The position numbers and the translations under genes are program-made. Below the pieces are notes generated by a model that was not told the DNA's origin, made no database searches, and saw only the letters and a program-made list of their open reading frames with translations. From Hymenobacter algoricola (GTDB taxonomy: Bacteria > Bacteroidota > Bacteroidia > Cytophagales > Hymenobacteraceae): a stretch of 64,000 nt of DNA. Location of the stretch: assembly GCF_039539525.1 (NCBI RefSeq), contig NZ_BAABDH010000105.1, positions 13,772 through 77,771 of the forward strand, read 5' to 3'. Shown here piece by piece: positions 30,329-42,435 of the stretch (its first letter is position 1; each line of letters starts with the position of its first letter).

Positions 30329-33300
30329 TTACTCCGCTGATACTTCGCGCTTGGCCCGGGAGGCGCGCTTCGGACCCGCTTCCGGAACCTCGGCTTTGGC
30401 CGCCTGCTGGGCTTCGAGCTCTTCTTTCGAGCCGACAATCTGACGCGTATACTCGCGCAGACCGGTACCGGCCGGAATGAGGTGCCCGACGATTACGTTC
30501 TCCTTCAGGCCCAACAGCTCATCGGCCTTGCCACGGATGGCAGCTTCCGACAGCACCTTGGTGGTCTCCTGGAACGAGGCGGCCGAGATGAACGACTGCG
30601 TGCCCAGGGAGGCCTGCGTGATGCCTTGCAGCGTAGGACGGGAAACCGAAGGCTGAGCGTCGCGCACTTCCACCAGGCGGAGGTCACGGCGCTTCAGGCT
30701 GCTGTTCTCGTCCCGCAGCTTACGGGCACTCAAGATCTGACCCGGCTTCAGGATGCTGGAATCACCGGCTTCCGTTACCACCTTCATGTCGATGATGGTA
30801 TCGTTTTCCTCCATGAAGATAATCTTGTCGATTACCTGGTGCTCCAGGAACGTCGTGTCGCCGGCGTCGAGGATAACCACCTTCTGCATCATCTGGCGAA
30901 CGACCACCTCGATGTGCTTATCGTTGATTTTTACCCCCTGCAAGCGGTACACTTCCTGAATCTCGTTCACGAGGTACTCCTGCACAGCACCCGGACCCTG
31001 AATGCTCAGGATGTCGGATGGCGTGATGGCGCCGTCGGACAGCGGCATGCCGGCCCGGATGAAGTCGTTGTCCTGCACCAGAATGTGCTTCGACAGCGGC
31101 ACCATGTACTTCTTCTTGACGCCGTCTTTCGACTCGACGAAGATTTCACGGTTACCACGCTTCACGGTACCATACGTTACCACCCCGTCGATTTCCGACA
31201 CCACGGCCGGGTTCGATGGGTTACGCGCTTCGAAAAGCTCGGTAACGCGGGGCAGACCACCGGTGATGTCCCGCGTCTTGCCAACGGCCCGAGGAATCTT
31301 GGCCAGAATCTGACCAGCCTTGATTTTCTCGTTGTTGTCGACGCTGATGTGCGAGCCTACCGGAATGCTGTAAGCACGCTGACCTTCCTCGATGTCCTTC
31401 TTGCCGGCCTTCACGATGATGGACGGGTTCTGGGCTTTGTCGCGCGATTCGATAATTACCTTCTCGCGGTGACCCGTCTGCTCGTCCGACTCCTCGCGGT
31501 AGGTTACGCCTTCCGTGATGGCATCGTAGACAACGGTACCGTCGAACTCGGCCAGAATAACGGCGTTGTAGGGGTCCCAGTTGTTGAGCTCGTGGCCTTT
31601 CTCCACTTCCTGGCCTTCCTCTACCAGGAGGAACGAGCCGTACGGAACGTGGTTCGAGATGAACACCTTGCCGGTGCCTTTCTCCACGATGCGAATCTCG
31701 CCCGAGCGGCCCATTACCACTTTCGTCTTCTCCCCTTCGGAATTAGTCGAATCAACGGTCCGGATATCTTCGAACTCCACTACCCCCGCAAATTTGGCTT
31801 TGATGTTGGCTTCCACCGCGATGTTGGAGGCCGTACCACCTACGTGGAACGTACGCAGCGTGAGCTGGGTACCGGGCTCGCCGATCGACTGGGCGGCAAT
31901 AACACCAACGGCTTCCCCGCGCTGGACCATGCGGCCCGAGGCGAGGTTACGACCGTAGCACTTGGCGCAGATACCACGCTTGCTTTCGCAGGTCAGTACC
32001 GAGCGGATTTCCACCGACTCGATTGCCGTAGCATCGATGCGGCGGGTCGTGTCCTCCTTGATTTCCTCGCCCGAAGCCAGGATAACCTCGTCGGTCAGCG
32101 GATCCACGATATCGTGGACCGTAACGCGGCCCAGGATCCGCTCGGACAGCGGCTCAACCACGTCCTCGTTGTCTTTCAACGCGAAGGTTTCGATACCGCG
32201 GAGGGTACCGCAGTCCTGCTCGTTTACGATTACGTCCTGCGATACGTCTACCAGACGACGGGTCAGGTAGCCGGCGTCGGCCGTTTTCAGCGCGGTGTCA
32301 GCCAGACCTTTCCGGGCACCGTGGGTCGAGATGAAGTACTCGATAACGTCCAGGCCTTCTTTGAAGTTAGACAGAATCGGGTTTTCAATAATCTCGCCTA
32401 CCGAACCCTGGAGCGACTTCTGCGGCTTAGCCATCAGACCCCGCATACCGCCGAGCTGACGAATCTGCTCCCGCGAGCCACGAGCACCGGAGTGCATCAT
32501 CATGTAAATCGAGTTGAAGCCCTGGTCCTCCTTTTCGAGGCGACCCATGAGGGTTTCAGTGATTTGGTTGTTGATACGCGTCCAGATGTCGATAACCTGG
32601 TTGTAACGCTCGTTGTCGGTAATCAGACCCATCTGGTAGTTCTGAGTAACGGCCTTCACGTCGTTCTGCGCCTGCAGAATCAGGGCATCTTTTTCTTTCG
32701 GAATCTGGATATCACCCAGGCCCATCGACAGACCACCTTTGTAAGCCGACTGGAAGCCCAGCGTCTTGATGTCGTCGAGGAACTGTGCGGTGCGGGCCAT
32801 GCCCGTCCGCTTGAACACCATGGAAATGATCTGCTGCAGCTTTTTCTTGGTCAGCAGCTCATCCACGAAGCCAACTTCCGCTGGTACCATCTGGTTGAAC
32901 AGCACACGGCCGGCTACGGTCTCCACGATCTTGGTAACCAAGTCGTCGTTCTCGTCGCGGATCTGCGTGCGGACCTTGATGTAGGCGTGCTTGGACAGCA
33001 CACCTTCGTTGATGGCAATCACTACTTCCTCATCGGAGTAGAAGACCATGTCCTCGCCGTCGATTTTCTCTTCGGGCGTGCTGCGCTTGCCTTTGGTAAC
33101 GTAGTACAGCCCCAGAACCATGTCCTGCGACGGTACCGCGATGGGCGCGCCGTTGGCCGGGTTCAGGATGTTGTGCGACGCCAGCATGAGCATGGAGGCT
33201 TCCAGGATAGCGGCCGGCCCCAGGGGCACGTGCACAGCCATCTGGTCACCGTCAAAGTCAGCGTTGAAGGCCGTACAAACCAATGGGTGCAGCTGAATAG

Positions 33301-34678
33301 CTTTACCCTCGATCAGACGGGGCTGGAACGCCTGGATACCCAAGCGGTGAAGGGTCGGAGCCCGGTTCAGGAGCACTGGGTGGCCTTTCAGCACGTTCTC
33401 CAGAATGTCCCAAACGACGGCATCTTTCCGGTCCACGATTTTCTTGGCCGATTTCACCGTCTTCACAATACCGCGCTCAATGAGCTTGCGGATGATGAAC
33501 GGCTTGAACAGCTCGGCCGCCATGTTCTTGGGCAGACCGCACTCGTGCAGCTTCAGCTCCGGACCAACGACAATTACCGAACGACCGGAATAGTCGACCC
33601 GCTTACCGAGCAGGTTCTGACGAAAGCGGCCCTGCTTGCCTTTCAGCATGTCGGACAGCGACTTCAGGGCGCGGTTGCCTTCGGCGCGCACGGCATTCAC
33701 CTTACGCGAGTTGTCGAACAAGGAGTCGACAGCTTCCTGCAGCATGCGCTTCTCGTTCCGCAGAATCACTTCCGGAGCCTTAATTTCGATCAGGCGCTTG
33801 AGGCGGTTGTTACGGATGATAACGCGACGGTACAGGTCGTTCAGGTCGGAAGTAGCGAAACGGCCACCATCCAACGGAACCAACGGACGCAGCTCGGGCG
33901 GAATAACGGGCACCATGCGGATAACCATCCACTCGGGCTTGTTTTCCACGCGGGTCGCGGCGTCACGGAAAGCTTCTACTACGCGCAGACGCTTCAATGC
34001 CTCAGCCTTACGCTGCTGCGAAGTTTCGTGAGCGGCCGAGTCGCGCAGGCTGTAGGAAAGCTCATCGAGGTTAATGCGCTCCAGCAGCATGTACAAGGCA
34101 TCGGCACCCATGCGGGCGATGAACTTGTTGGGGTCCTCATTTGGCAGCATCTGGTTCTCCCGGGGGAGCTTGTCGATGATGTCGAGGTATTCGTCTTCGG
34201 TCAGGAAGTCGAGCTGCTGCACGCCTTCTTCGGCGAGGGCGCCGGGCTGTACGACTACGTACCGCTCGTAATAGATAATCTGGTCGAGCTTCTTGGTGGG
34301 CAGGCCCAGCAGGTAGCCGATTTTATTGGGCAGCGACTTGAAGTACCAGATGTGGGCAACGGGCACTACCAGCTCGATATGTCCCATCCGCTCCCGGCGT
34401 ACTTTCTTCTCCGTCACCTCCACGCCGCAACGGTCGCAGATGATGCCTTTGTAGCGAATCCGCTTGTATTTGCCGCAGTGGCATTCCCAGTCCTTCACCG
34501 GACCGAAAATCCGCTCGCAGAACAAGCCGCCCATTTCGGGCTTGTACGTCCGGTAGTTGATCGTCTCGGGCTTCACTACTTCGCCGTTCGACCGCTCCAG
34601 AATGGATTCGGGCGAGGCCAGCGAGATAGTGACTTTCGAGAAGTCCTGCACCAGTTTTTTGTTTTTTGCAAACGCCAT
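30329..34678 (-). CDS. rpoC: DNA-directed RNA polymerase subunit beta'
   Basis: 1449 residues. The first zinc site is at CHCGKYKRIRYKGIICDRCG (about 66-85), the catalytic magnesium motif is NADFDGDQMAVH (about 470) and the second zinc site is CESKRGICAKC. The bridge-helix region GARGSREQIRQLGGMRGLMA and trigger-loop IAAQSIGEPGTQLTLRTFH are intact. The C-terminal 20 residues are Ala/Lys/Arg-rich. It follows rpoB after an unusually long 338-nt gap. Confidence 0.99.
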   Translation of the reverse strand: MAFAKNKKLVQDFSKVTISLASPESILERSNGEVVKPETINYRTYKPEMGGLFCERIFGPVKDWECHCGKYKRIRYKGIICDRCGVEVTEKKVRRERMGHIELVVPVAHIWYFKSLPNKIGYLLGLPTKKLDQIIYYERYVVVQPGALAEEGVQQLDFLTEDEYLDIIDKLPRENQMLPNEDPNKFIARMGADALYMLLERINLDELSYSLRDSAAHETSQQRKAEALKRLRVVEAFRDAATRVENKPEWMVIRMVPVIPPELRPLVPLDGGRFATSDLNDLYRRVIIRNNRLKRLIEIKAPEVILRNEKRMLQEAVDSLFDNSRKVNAVRAEGNRALKSLSDMLKGKQGRFRQNLLGKRVDYSGRSVIVVGPELKLHECGLPKNMAAELFKPFIIRKLIERGIVKTVKSAKKIVDRKDAVVWDILENVLKGHPVLLNRAPTLHRLGIQAFQPRLIEGKAIQLHPLVCTAFNADFDGDQMAVHVPLGPAAILEASMLMLASHNILNPANGAPIAVPSQDMVLGLYYVTKGKRSTPEEKIDGEDMVFYSDEEVVIAINEGVLSKHAYIKVRTQIRDENDDLVTKIVETVAGRVLFNQMVPAEVGFVDELLTKKKLQQIISMVFKRTGMARTAQFLDDIKTLGFQSAYKGGLSMGLGDIQIPKEKDALILQAQNDVKAVTQNYQMGLITDNERYNQVIDIWTRINNQITETLMGRLEKEDQGFNSIYMMMHSGARGSREQIRQLGGMRGLMAKPQKSLQGSVGEIIENPILSNFKEGLDVIEYFISTHGARKGLADTALKTADAGYLTRRLVDVSQDVIVNEQDCGTLRGIETFALKDNEDVVEPLSERILGRVTVHDIVDPLTDEVILASGEEIKEDTTRRIDATAIESVEIRSVLTCESKRGICAKCYGRNLASGRMVQRGEAVGVIAAQSIGEPGTQLTLRTFHVGGTASNIAVEANIKAKFAGVVEFEDIRTVDSTNSEGEKTKVVMGRSGEIRIVEKGTGKVFISNHVPYGSFLLVEEGQEVEKGHELNNWDPYNAVILAEFDGTVVYDAITEGVTYREESDEQTGHREKVIIESRDKAQNPSIIVKAGKKDIEEGQRAYSIPVGSHISVDNNEKIKAGQILAKIPRAVGKTRDITGGLPRVTELFEARNPSNPAVVSEIDGVVTYGTVKRGNREIFVESKDGVKKKYMVPLSKHILVQDNDFIRAGMPLSDGAITPSDILSIQGPGAVQEYLVNEIQEVYRLQGVKINDKHIEVVVRQMMQKVVILDAGDTTFLEHQVIDKIIFMEENDTIIDMKVVTEAGDSSILKPGQILSARKLRDENSSLKRRDLRLVEVRDAQPSVSRPTLQGITQASLGTQSFISAASFQETTKVLSEAAIRGKADELLGLKENVIVGHLIPAGTGLREYTRQIVGSKEELEAQQAAKAEVPEAGPKRASRAKREVSAE

Positions 34679-35016
34679 GTAGAAAGCTGTTAGCTGTTGG
34701 CTTGTAGCTGTTAGTCAGATGCTCCCGCCTTAAGGCGAATCGGAAAGGACGTAACAGTTCGACTCTGCGAAAAGTGCTCTGCGGTTCGGATAGGTACGCC
34801 GCGCAGTAGATTTTGCTAGGTCTGGAAGAATACGCCTGGGCTTGGGCAAGTCCGGGCGGGTGCGGTCAACTTAAGCCGGTAAAGAATTGTCGTTCTGACC
34901 TTATCTCGGAGCGACACCGGCGGCAGTAAGTATCGGTTGCCCGATCCGCGTATTATCAAAAGGCACCGAAATAGGAGCTGCCGATGCATCGGCACCGGCA
35001 GCTCCTTTCTCAGACC
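34679..35016 (-). other. rpoB-rpoC gap: one repeat arm and one hairpin
   Basis: 338 nt without a gene. Next to rpoC (34689-34718) lies a quasi-repeat built from AGCTGTTAG and AGCTGTTGG units. Close to the rpoB stop (34973-35006) an 11-bp hairpin, AGGAGCTGCCG/CGGCAGCTCCT, encloses the palindrome CCGATGCATCGG; only TATTTC follows, so termination would be weak. I see no TAnnTTTG box in between. The length of the gap suggests a control point for rpoC, but no element proves it. Confidence 0.5.
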
Positions 35017-38910
<3,894 letters not shown>

Positions 38911-38993
38911 TGCGTTTGGGTGTTAAGAAATGGACACTGAAGCGTACTGTAATCACTAAACCCTGCGGGGCCATGCTGCGTACCCGTAGGCAC

Positions 38994-39012
38994 AAAAAGC
39001 CGCAATGCGGCG
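38994..39012 (-). terminator. Attenuator-like hairpin before rpoB
   Basis: GCCGC-ATT-GCGGC followed by TTTTTGTG on the minus strand, about 85 nt before rpoB. The stem is short, so termination would be partial. It follows another hairpin at 39055-39077 and a palindrome at 39033-39049 (GTTTGTAG-G-CTACAAAC). Confidence 0.55.
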
Positions 39013-39054
39013 CAGAAAGGCAATCCTGTAGAGTTTGTAGGCTACAAACAGGAA

Positions 39055-39077
39055 AAGACCTGGCTTAGTTGCCAGGC
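39055..39077 (-). terminator. Attenuator-like hairpin after rplL
   Basis: GCCTGG/CCAGGT with an 8-nt loop and CTTTTCC behind it on the minus strand, 37 nt past the rplL stop. In enterobacteria an attenuator at this place lets L7/L12 be made in excess over polymerase; the same role is inferred here. Confidence 0.6.
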
Positions 39078-39113
39078 CTATCCATGTTCGTAAGAGAAAA
39101 AGCGCGGGGCAGC

Positions 39114-39491
39114 TTACTTAACCTCTACTTCAGCGCCGGCTTCTTCCAGTTGCTTCTTCAAGCCTTCAGCCTCGTCCTTGGTTACACCTTCTTTCAAAGG
39201 CTTAGGAGCGCCGTCAACCAGCTCTTTAGCTTCTTTCAGGCCCAGACCGGTCAGGTCTTTCACCAGCTTAACTACGGCCAGCTTGCTAGCACCAGCAGCC
39301 TTCAGGATTACGTCGAACGACGTCTTCTCCTCAGGAGCCTCAGCAGCAGCAGCGCCGCCACCAGCCATCATTACCGGAGCAGCAGCAGCTGGCTCGATGC
39401 CATACTCATCCTTCAGGATAGTAGCCAACTCGTTTACTTCTTTCACCGTCAGGTTAACGAGCTGCTCAGCGAATGCTTTCAAATCTGCCAT
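39114..39491 (-). CDS. rplL: 50S ribosomal protein L7/L12
   Basis: 125 residues. The stalk protein that recruits translation factors, present in several copies per ribosome. N-terminal dimer domain (FAEQLVNLTVKEVNELATIL), Ala/Gly-rich hinge (MMAGGGAAAAEAPEE) and C-terminal factor-binding domain (KLAVVKLVKDLTGLGLKEAK) are all present. 65 nt after rplJ. Confidence 0.99.
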   Translation of the reverse strand: MADLKAFAEQLVNLTVKEVNELATILKDEYGIEPAAAAPVMMAGGGAAAAEAPEEKTSFDVILKAAGASKLAVVKLVKDLTGLGLKEAKELVDGAPKPLKEGVTKDEAEGLKKQLEEAGAEVEVK

Positions 39492-39556
39492 TTCTGTAGA
39501 TTGTTAAAAAAAAGGGGGTTGTTGAATTTAATTGAGGGGAAAAAGACGGCTGGCAA

Positions 39557-40111
39557 TTAAGCCGCAACCTCTTCTTTTTCGGAAAGCGTCTTGAGGATAC
39601 CGGCCAGCTTGTTGCCACCGCTCGACAGAGCGCTGATAACGTTCTTGGCTGGCGACTGGAGCAGACCGATAACTTCACCGATCAGCTCGTTTTTGCCTTT
39701 CAGCGTGCTCAGCGTCTCGAGCTGGTCAGCACCCAGGTAGATGCTGGAGTCGATGTAAGCTCCTTTGAAAGCGGGCTTTGGAATCGCATTCTTCCCGTAG
39801 GCCTGCGCCTTGTAGAAGTCCTTCAGCAGCTTGCCGGGAGCATTGCCGGACTCTTTCGAGAACAGCACACCCGACTGGCCTTTCAGCGCTGCGTCCATTT
39901 CCGTGGTGTCACCTTCCAGCGTGTCGAGGGCTTTCCGGATCAGGGTGTTCTTGTAGACTTTGAACTCCATACCGCGGTTGAAGCACAGCCGGCGGAATTC
40001 GTTGATTTTCGCCACCGACATTCCCGAAGCATCGGCAATGTAGAACGCGTTGTGCGATTGAAACTTTTCGCTCAACTCGTCGACGAGGACTTGTTTTTCT
40101 TCCCTTGTCAT
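39557..40111 (-). CDS. rplJ: 50S ribosomal protein L10
   Basis: 184 residues. Stalk base that carries the L7/L12 dimers. Start MTREEKQVLVDELSEKFQSH; RGMEFKVYKNTLIRKAL is typical. The gap to rplA is only 17 nt, too short for the large L10-binding leader found upstream of rplJ in other bacteria. Confidence 0.98.
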   Translation of the reverse strand: MTREEKQVLVDELSEKFQSHNAFYIADASGMSVAKINEFRRLCFNRGMEFKVYKNTLIRKALDTLEGDTTEMDAALKGQSGVLFSKESGNAPGKLLKDFYKAQAYGKNAIPKPAFKGAYIDSSIYLGADQLETLSTLKGKNELIGEVIGLLQSPAKNVISALSSGGNKLAGILKTLSEKEEVAA

Positions 40112-40128
40112 ATCTCGTTGATTGTGAA

Positions 40129-40824
40129 TTAAGCGGAAGTAACCGTAGTCTCAACCGGAACGGCCGGGCTCATCGTGCTGCTCAGCGTGATGCTCTTGAT
40201 GTAGGTACCCTTAGCGGACGAAGGCTTCAGGCGCAGCAGCGTCTGGATTACTTCGATGGCGTTTTCAGCCAGCTTCTGGTCATCAAAAGACACTTTACCT
40301 ACGCTGCAGTGAATGATGCCGGTCTTGTCAACTTTGAAGTCGATTTTACCAGCCTTCACTTCCTGCACCGCCTTGGCCACGTCGGTCGTTACCGTACCCG
40401 ACTTCGGGTTTGGCATCAGACCACGGGGACCGAGCACGCGGCCCAGGCGACCTACTTTAGCCATTACCGACGGCATCGTGATAATCACGTCGATGTCGGT
40501 CCAGCCTTTTTCGATCTTGGCGATGTAGTCGTCCAGACCAACGAAATCGGCGCCGGCGGCCAAAGCTTCGGCTTCCTTGTCAGGAGTCACGAGAGCCAGT
40601 ACACGAACGGTTTTGCCGGTGCCGTGGGGCAGCGTGGCGACGCCACGTACCATCTGGTCAGCTTTGCGGGGGTCCACGCCCAGACGTACATCGATGTCGA
40701 CAGAAGCGTCAAATTTGGTATAGGTAATGTCCTTTACCACTTTGGCTGCTTCTACCAAGGTACGAGCCGTCGTCAGGTCGTGCTTGGCAAGGGCGTCCTT
40801 GCGTTTTTTGCTAATCTTGGTCAT
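40129..40824 (-). CDS. rplA: 50S ribosomal protein L1
   Basis: 231 residues. L1 stalk protein; in other bacteria also the repressor of rplK-rplA. Signatures: TKFDASVDIDVRLGVDPRKA, LPHGTGKTVRVLAL, GRVLGPRGLMPNPKSGTV. 18 nt after rplK. Confidence 0.99.
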   Translation of the reverse strand: MTKISKKRKDALAKHDLTTARTLVEAAKVVKDITYTKFDASVDIDVRLGVDPRKADQMVRGVATLPHGTGKTVRVLALVTPDKEAEALAAGADFVGLDDYIAKIEKGWTDIDVIITMPSVMAKVGRLGRVLGPRGLMPNPKSGTVTTDVAKAVQEVKAGKIDFKVDKTGIIHCSVGKVSFDDQKLAENAIEVIQTLLRLKPSSAKGTYIKSITLSSTMSPAVPVETTVTSA

Positions 40825-40842
40825 GAGTTCTTCTCCGTTTGA

Positions 40843-41286
40843 TTATGCAGCGAAAGGAGAAGCTCCCGAGACGGTGATACCCATGCTGCGGGCCGTACCG
40901 GCAACGAGTTTCATGGCCGACTCAATCTTGAACGAGTTCAAGTCGGGCATCTTCGTTTCGGCAATGGTGCGAACCTGGTCCCACGATACCGAGCCAACCT
41001 TGTTCCGGTTAGGCTCTTTCGAACCGCTCTGGATTTTGGCAGCCTCCATCAGGAGAACCGGCACCGGAGGGGTCTTCACGACGAAGTCAAACGACTTGTC
41101 GGTGTACATGGTAATCAGTACGGGACATACTTGGCCGGCCTTATCCTGGGTGCGAGCGTTGAACTGCTTGCAGAACTCCATGATGTTAAGGCCTTTGCTA
41201 CCAAGTGCAGGTCCAACCGGCGGCGAAGGATTCGCAGCGCCTCCCTTTATCTGAAGCTTCAGATAACCTCTAATTTCTTTGGCCAT
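40843..41286 (-). CDS. rplK: 50S ribosomal protein L11
   Basis: 147 residues. Part of the GTPase-associated centre. Signatures GAANPSPPVGPALGSKGLNI, MEFCKQFNARTQDKAGQVCP and GTARSMGITVSG. A hairpin lies 18 nt upstream of the start, in the place of the L1-binding leader known from E. coli. Confidence 0.99.
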   Translation of the reverse strand: MAKEIRGYLKLQIKGGAANPSPPVGPALGSKGLNIMEFCKQFNARTQDKAGQVCPVLITMYTDKSFDFVVKTPPVPVLLMEAAKIQSGSKEPNRNKVGSVSWDQVRTIAETKMPDLNSFKIESAMKLVAGTARSMGITVSGASPFAA

Positions 41287-41303
41287 TGGGATTGAAAGGC
41301 TTC

Positions 41304-41332
41304 GGAGAATATGGTCGTAACACCTATTCTCC
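41304..41332 (-). promoter_or_regulatory. Hairpin in the rplK leader
   Basis: GGAGAATA pairs with TATTCTCC around a 13-nt loop (GGTGTTACGACCA on the minus strand), 18 nt before the rplK ATG. In E. coli L1 represses this pair by binding a hairpin here. The sequence match to an L1 site was not established, so the function is inferred from position. Confidence 0.45.
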
Positions 41333-41413
41333 TCAGTTTAACTATTGCTCCTAAAAAAGTGGAAGCCCCCGTTGGCCGGAGCAGACGAACCAACGACGTA
41401 CTATCTATATGTG

Positions 41414-41974
41414 CTAAGATTCTTTCTCGACCTGCGTGTAGCTGAGCTCCATGGGAGTGCTACGGCCGAAAATCTTCACAATCACGTTCAGCTTCTTGCG
41501 CTCATCGAATATCTCGGACACGTTGCCGGAGAAGCCGCTGAAGGCGCCATCTACTACTTTCACCAGCTCGCCCACCACGAAGGGAGTATCGAGGCTGGCG
41601 GTTTCCTCCTCGGCTTCGTCCACGATGCCCAGGATGCGGTTCACTTCAGCCATGCGCAGCGGCACGGGTTTGGTATTGGCAGTTTTGCCTTCTTTGTCGC
41701 TCAGGAAACCAATTACACCCGGGGTACTGGTAATAATGTGGTCAACTTCACCATGCGACAGATCGGCGTGAATCAGGATGTAACCGGGGAAGAAGTTACG
41801 CTCGCGCACCCGCTTCTTGCCATTGCGCATCTCGTACACTTTCTCGGCCGGAATCAACACCTGGGGTACCAACTCCGAAAGGCCATGACGGCCAATCTCG
41901 GTTTCCAAGTACTGCTTGGCTTTCTTCTCTTGTCCGCTCACCGAGCGAACCACGTACCACTTCAACTCTCCCAT
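41414..41974 (-). CDS. nusG: Transcription termination/antitermination factor NusG
   Basis: 186 residues. N-terminal NGN domain that binds the polymerase clamp (WYVVRSVSGQEKKAKQYLE, then FFPGYILIHADLSHGEVDHI) and C-terminal KOW domain (FVVGELVKVVDGAFSGFSGN) that binds Rho or S10. 12 nt after secE. Confidence 0.98.
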   Translation of the reverse strand: MGELKWYVVRSVSGQEKKAKQYLETEIGRHGLSELVPQVLIPAEKVYEMRNGKKRVRERNFFPGYILIHADLSHGEVDHIITSTPGVIGFLSDKEGKTANTKPVPLRMAEVNRILGIVDEAEEETASLDTPFVVGELVKVVDGAFSGFSGNVSEIFDERKKLNVIVKIFGRSTPMELSYTQVEKES

Positions 41975-41986
41975 TAGATCAGCCGA

Positions 41987-42181
41987 TTAACGGAATGAAT
42001 TGTAGAACGCCTCCAGGCCGGTTTTGAACACTAAGTCCATCACGCCGACGACAACGGCAAAAATCAGCGAGCCAATCAGCACCAGACCGGCACTCTTCTG
42101 CAGTTCATCGAAAGAAGGCCACGTTACCTTGTAGCGCATCTCCTCGGTGGTGTCGCGGAAATAATTCGTCAGCTTGCTCAT
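41987..42181 (-). CDS. secE: Preprotein translocase subunit SecE
   Basis: 64 residues with one membrane span (SAGLVLIGSLIFAVVVGVMDL) after the amphipathic helix and the family motif EMRYKVTWPSFDELQKS. It clamps SecY. First protein gene after tRNA-Trp, as in many bacteria. Confidence 0.97.
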   Translation of the reverse strand: MSKLTNYFRDTTEEMRYKVTWPSFDELQKSAGLVLIGSLIFAVVVGVMDLVFKTGLEAFYNSFR

Positions 42182-42237
42182 GTTCGCGCCTGGTTTGGCT
42201 GTAAACTGTTTGCGGCTGCTAAAACAGCCTATTCTTG

Positions 42238-42308
42238 CACGGGCGGAGAGATTCGAACTCCCATCAAAGGTTTTGGAGACCTCTATTCTACCCTTGAACT
42301 ACGCCCGT
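42238..42308 (-). tRNA. tRNA-Trp (CCA)
   Basis: 71 nt, acceptor stem ACGGGCG/CGCCCGT with discriminator G. The anticodon loop is CTCCAAA, giving anticodon CCA. The T arm reads GGGAGTTCGAATCTCTC. The 3' CCA is not encoded. It sits directly upstream of secE and shares its transcript. Confidence 0.95.
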
Positions 42309-42347
42309 GGATGCGTTCCAAACAGCCCGTAAGCCGGATTGGGACTG

Positions 42348-42378
42348 CAAATGTACTGAACTCTTTAAACAAAACAAA
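42348..42378 (-). promoter_or_regulatory. Promoter of tRNA-Trp-secE-nusG-rplKAJL-rpoBC
   Basis: Minus strand TTTG (complement 42375-42378), 19 nt, TACATTTG (complement 42348-42355). The spacer and the -33 box lie inside the tuf terminator, whose T-rich tail begins just there. Transcription should start near 42342, 34 nt before the tRNA. Confidence 0.82.
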
Positions 42379-42407
42379 TCCGCCCCTGAAAATATCAGAG
42401 GCGGATT
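42377..42407 (-). terminator. tuf terminator
   Basis: Arms AATCCGCC/GGCGGATT extended by CTGA/TCAG with one mismatch, loop AATA-type, followed on the minus strand by TGTTTTGTTT. 28 nt past the tuf stop. Confidence 0.88.
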
Positions 42408-42435
42408 GTGTTGTTTTACCAGTTTCTAAGCGAAA

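Noticed and set aside
30482..34693. A 1403-codon open frame on the plus strand, antisense to almost all of rpoC.
   Set aside because: The minus-strand frame is unmistakable RpoC with all catalytic motifs. The antisense frame has no family motifs and follows from GC-rich codon use. Similar shadows oppose rpoB (37156-38940), fusA (26016-28064) and eno (4240-5601).
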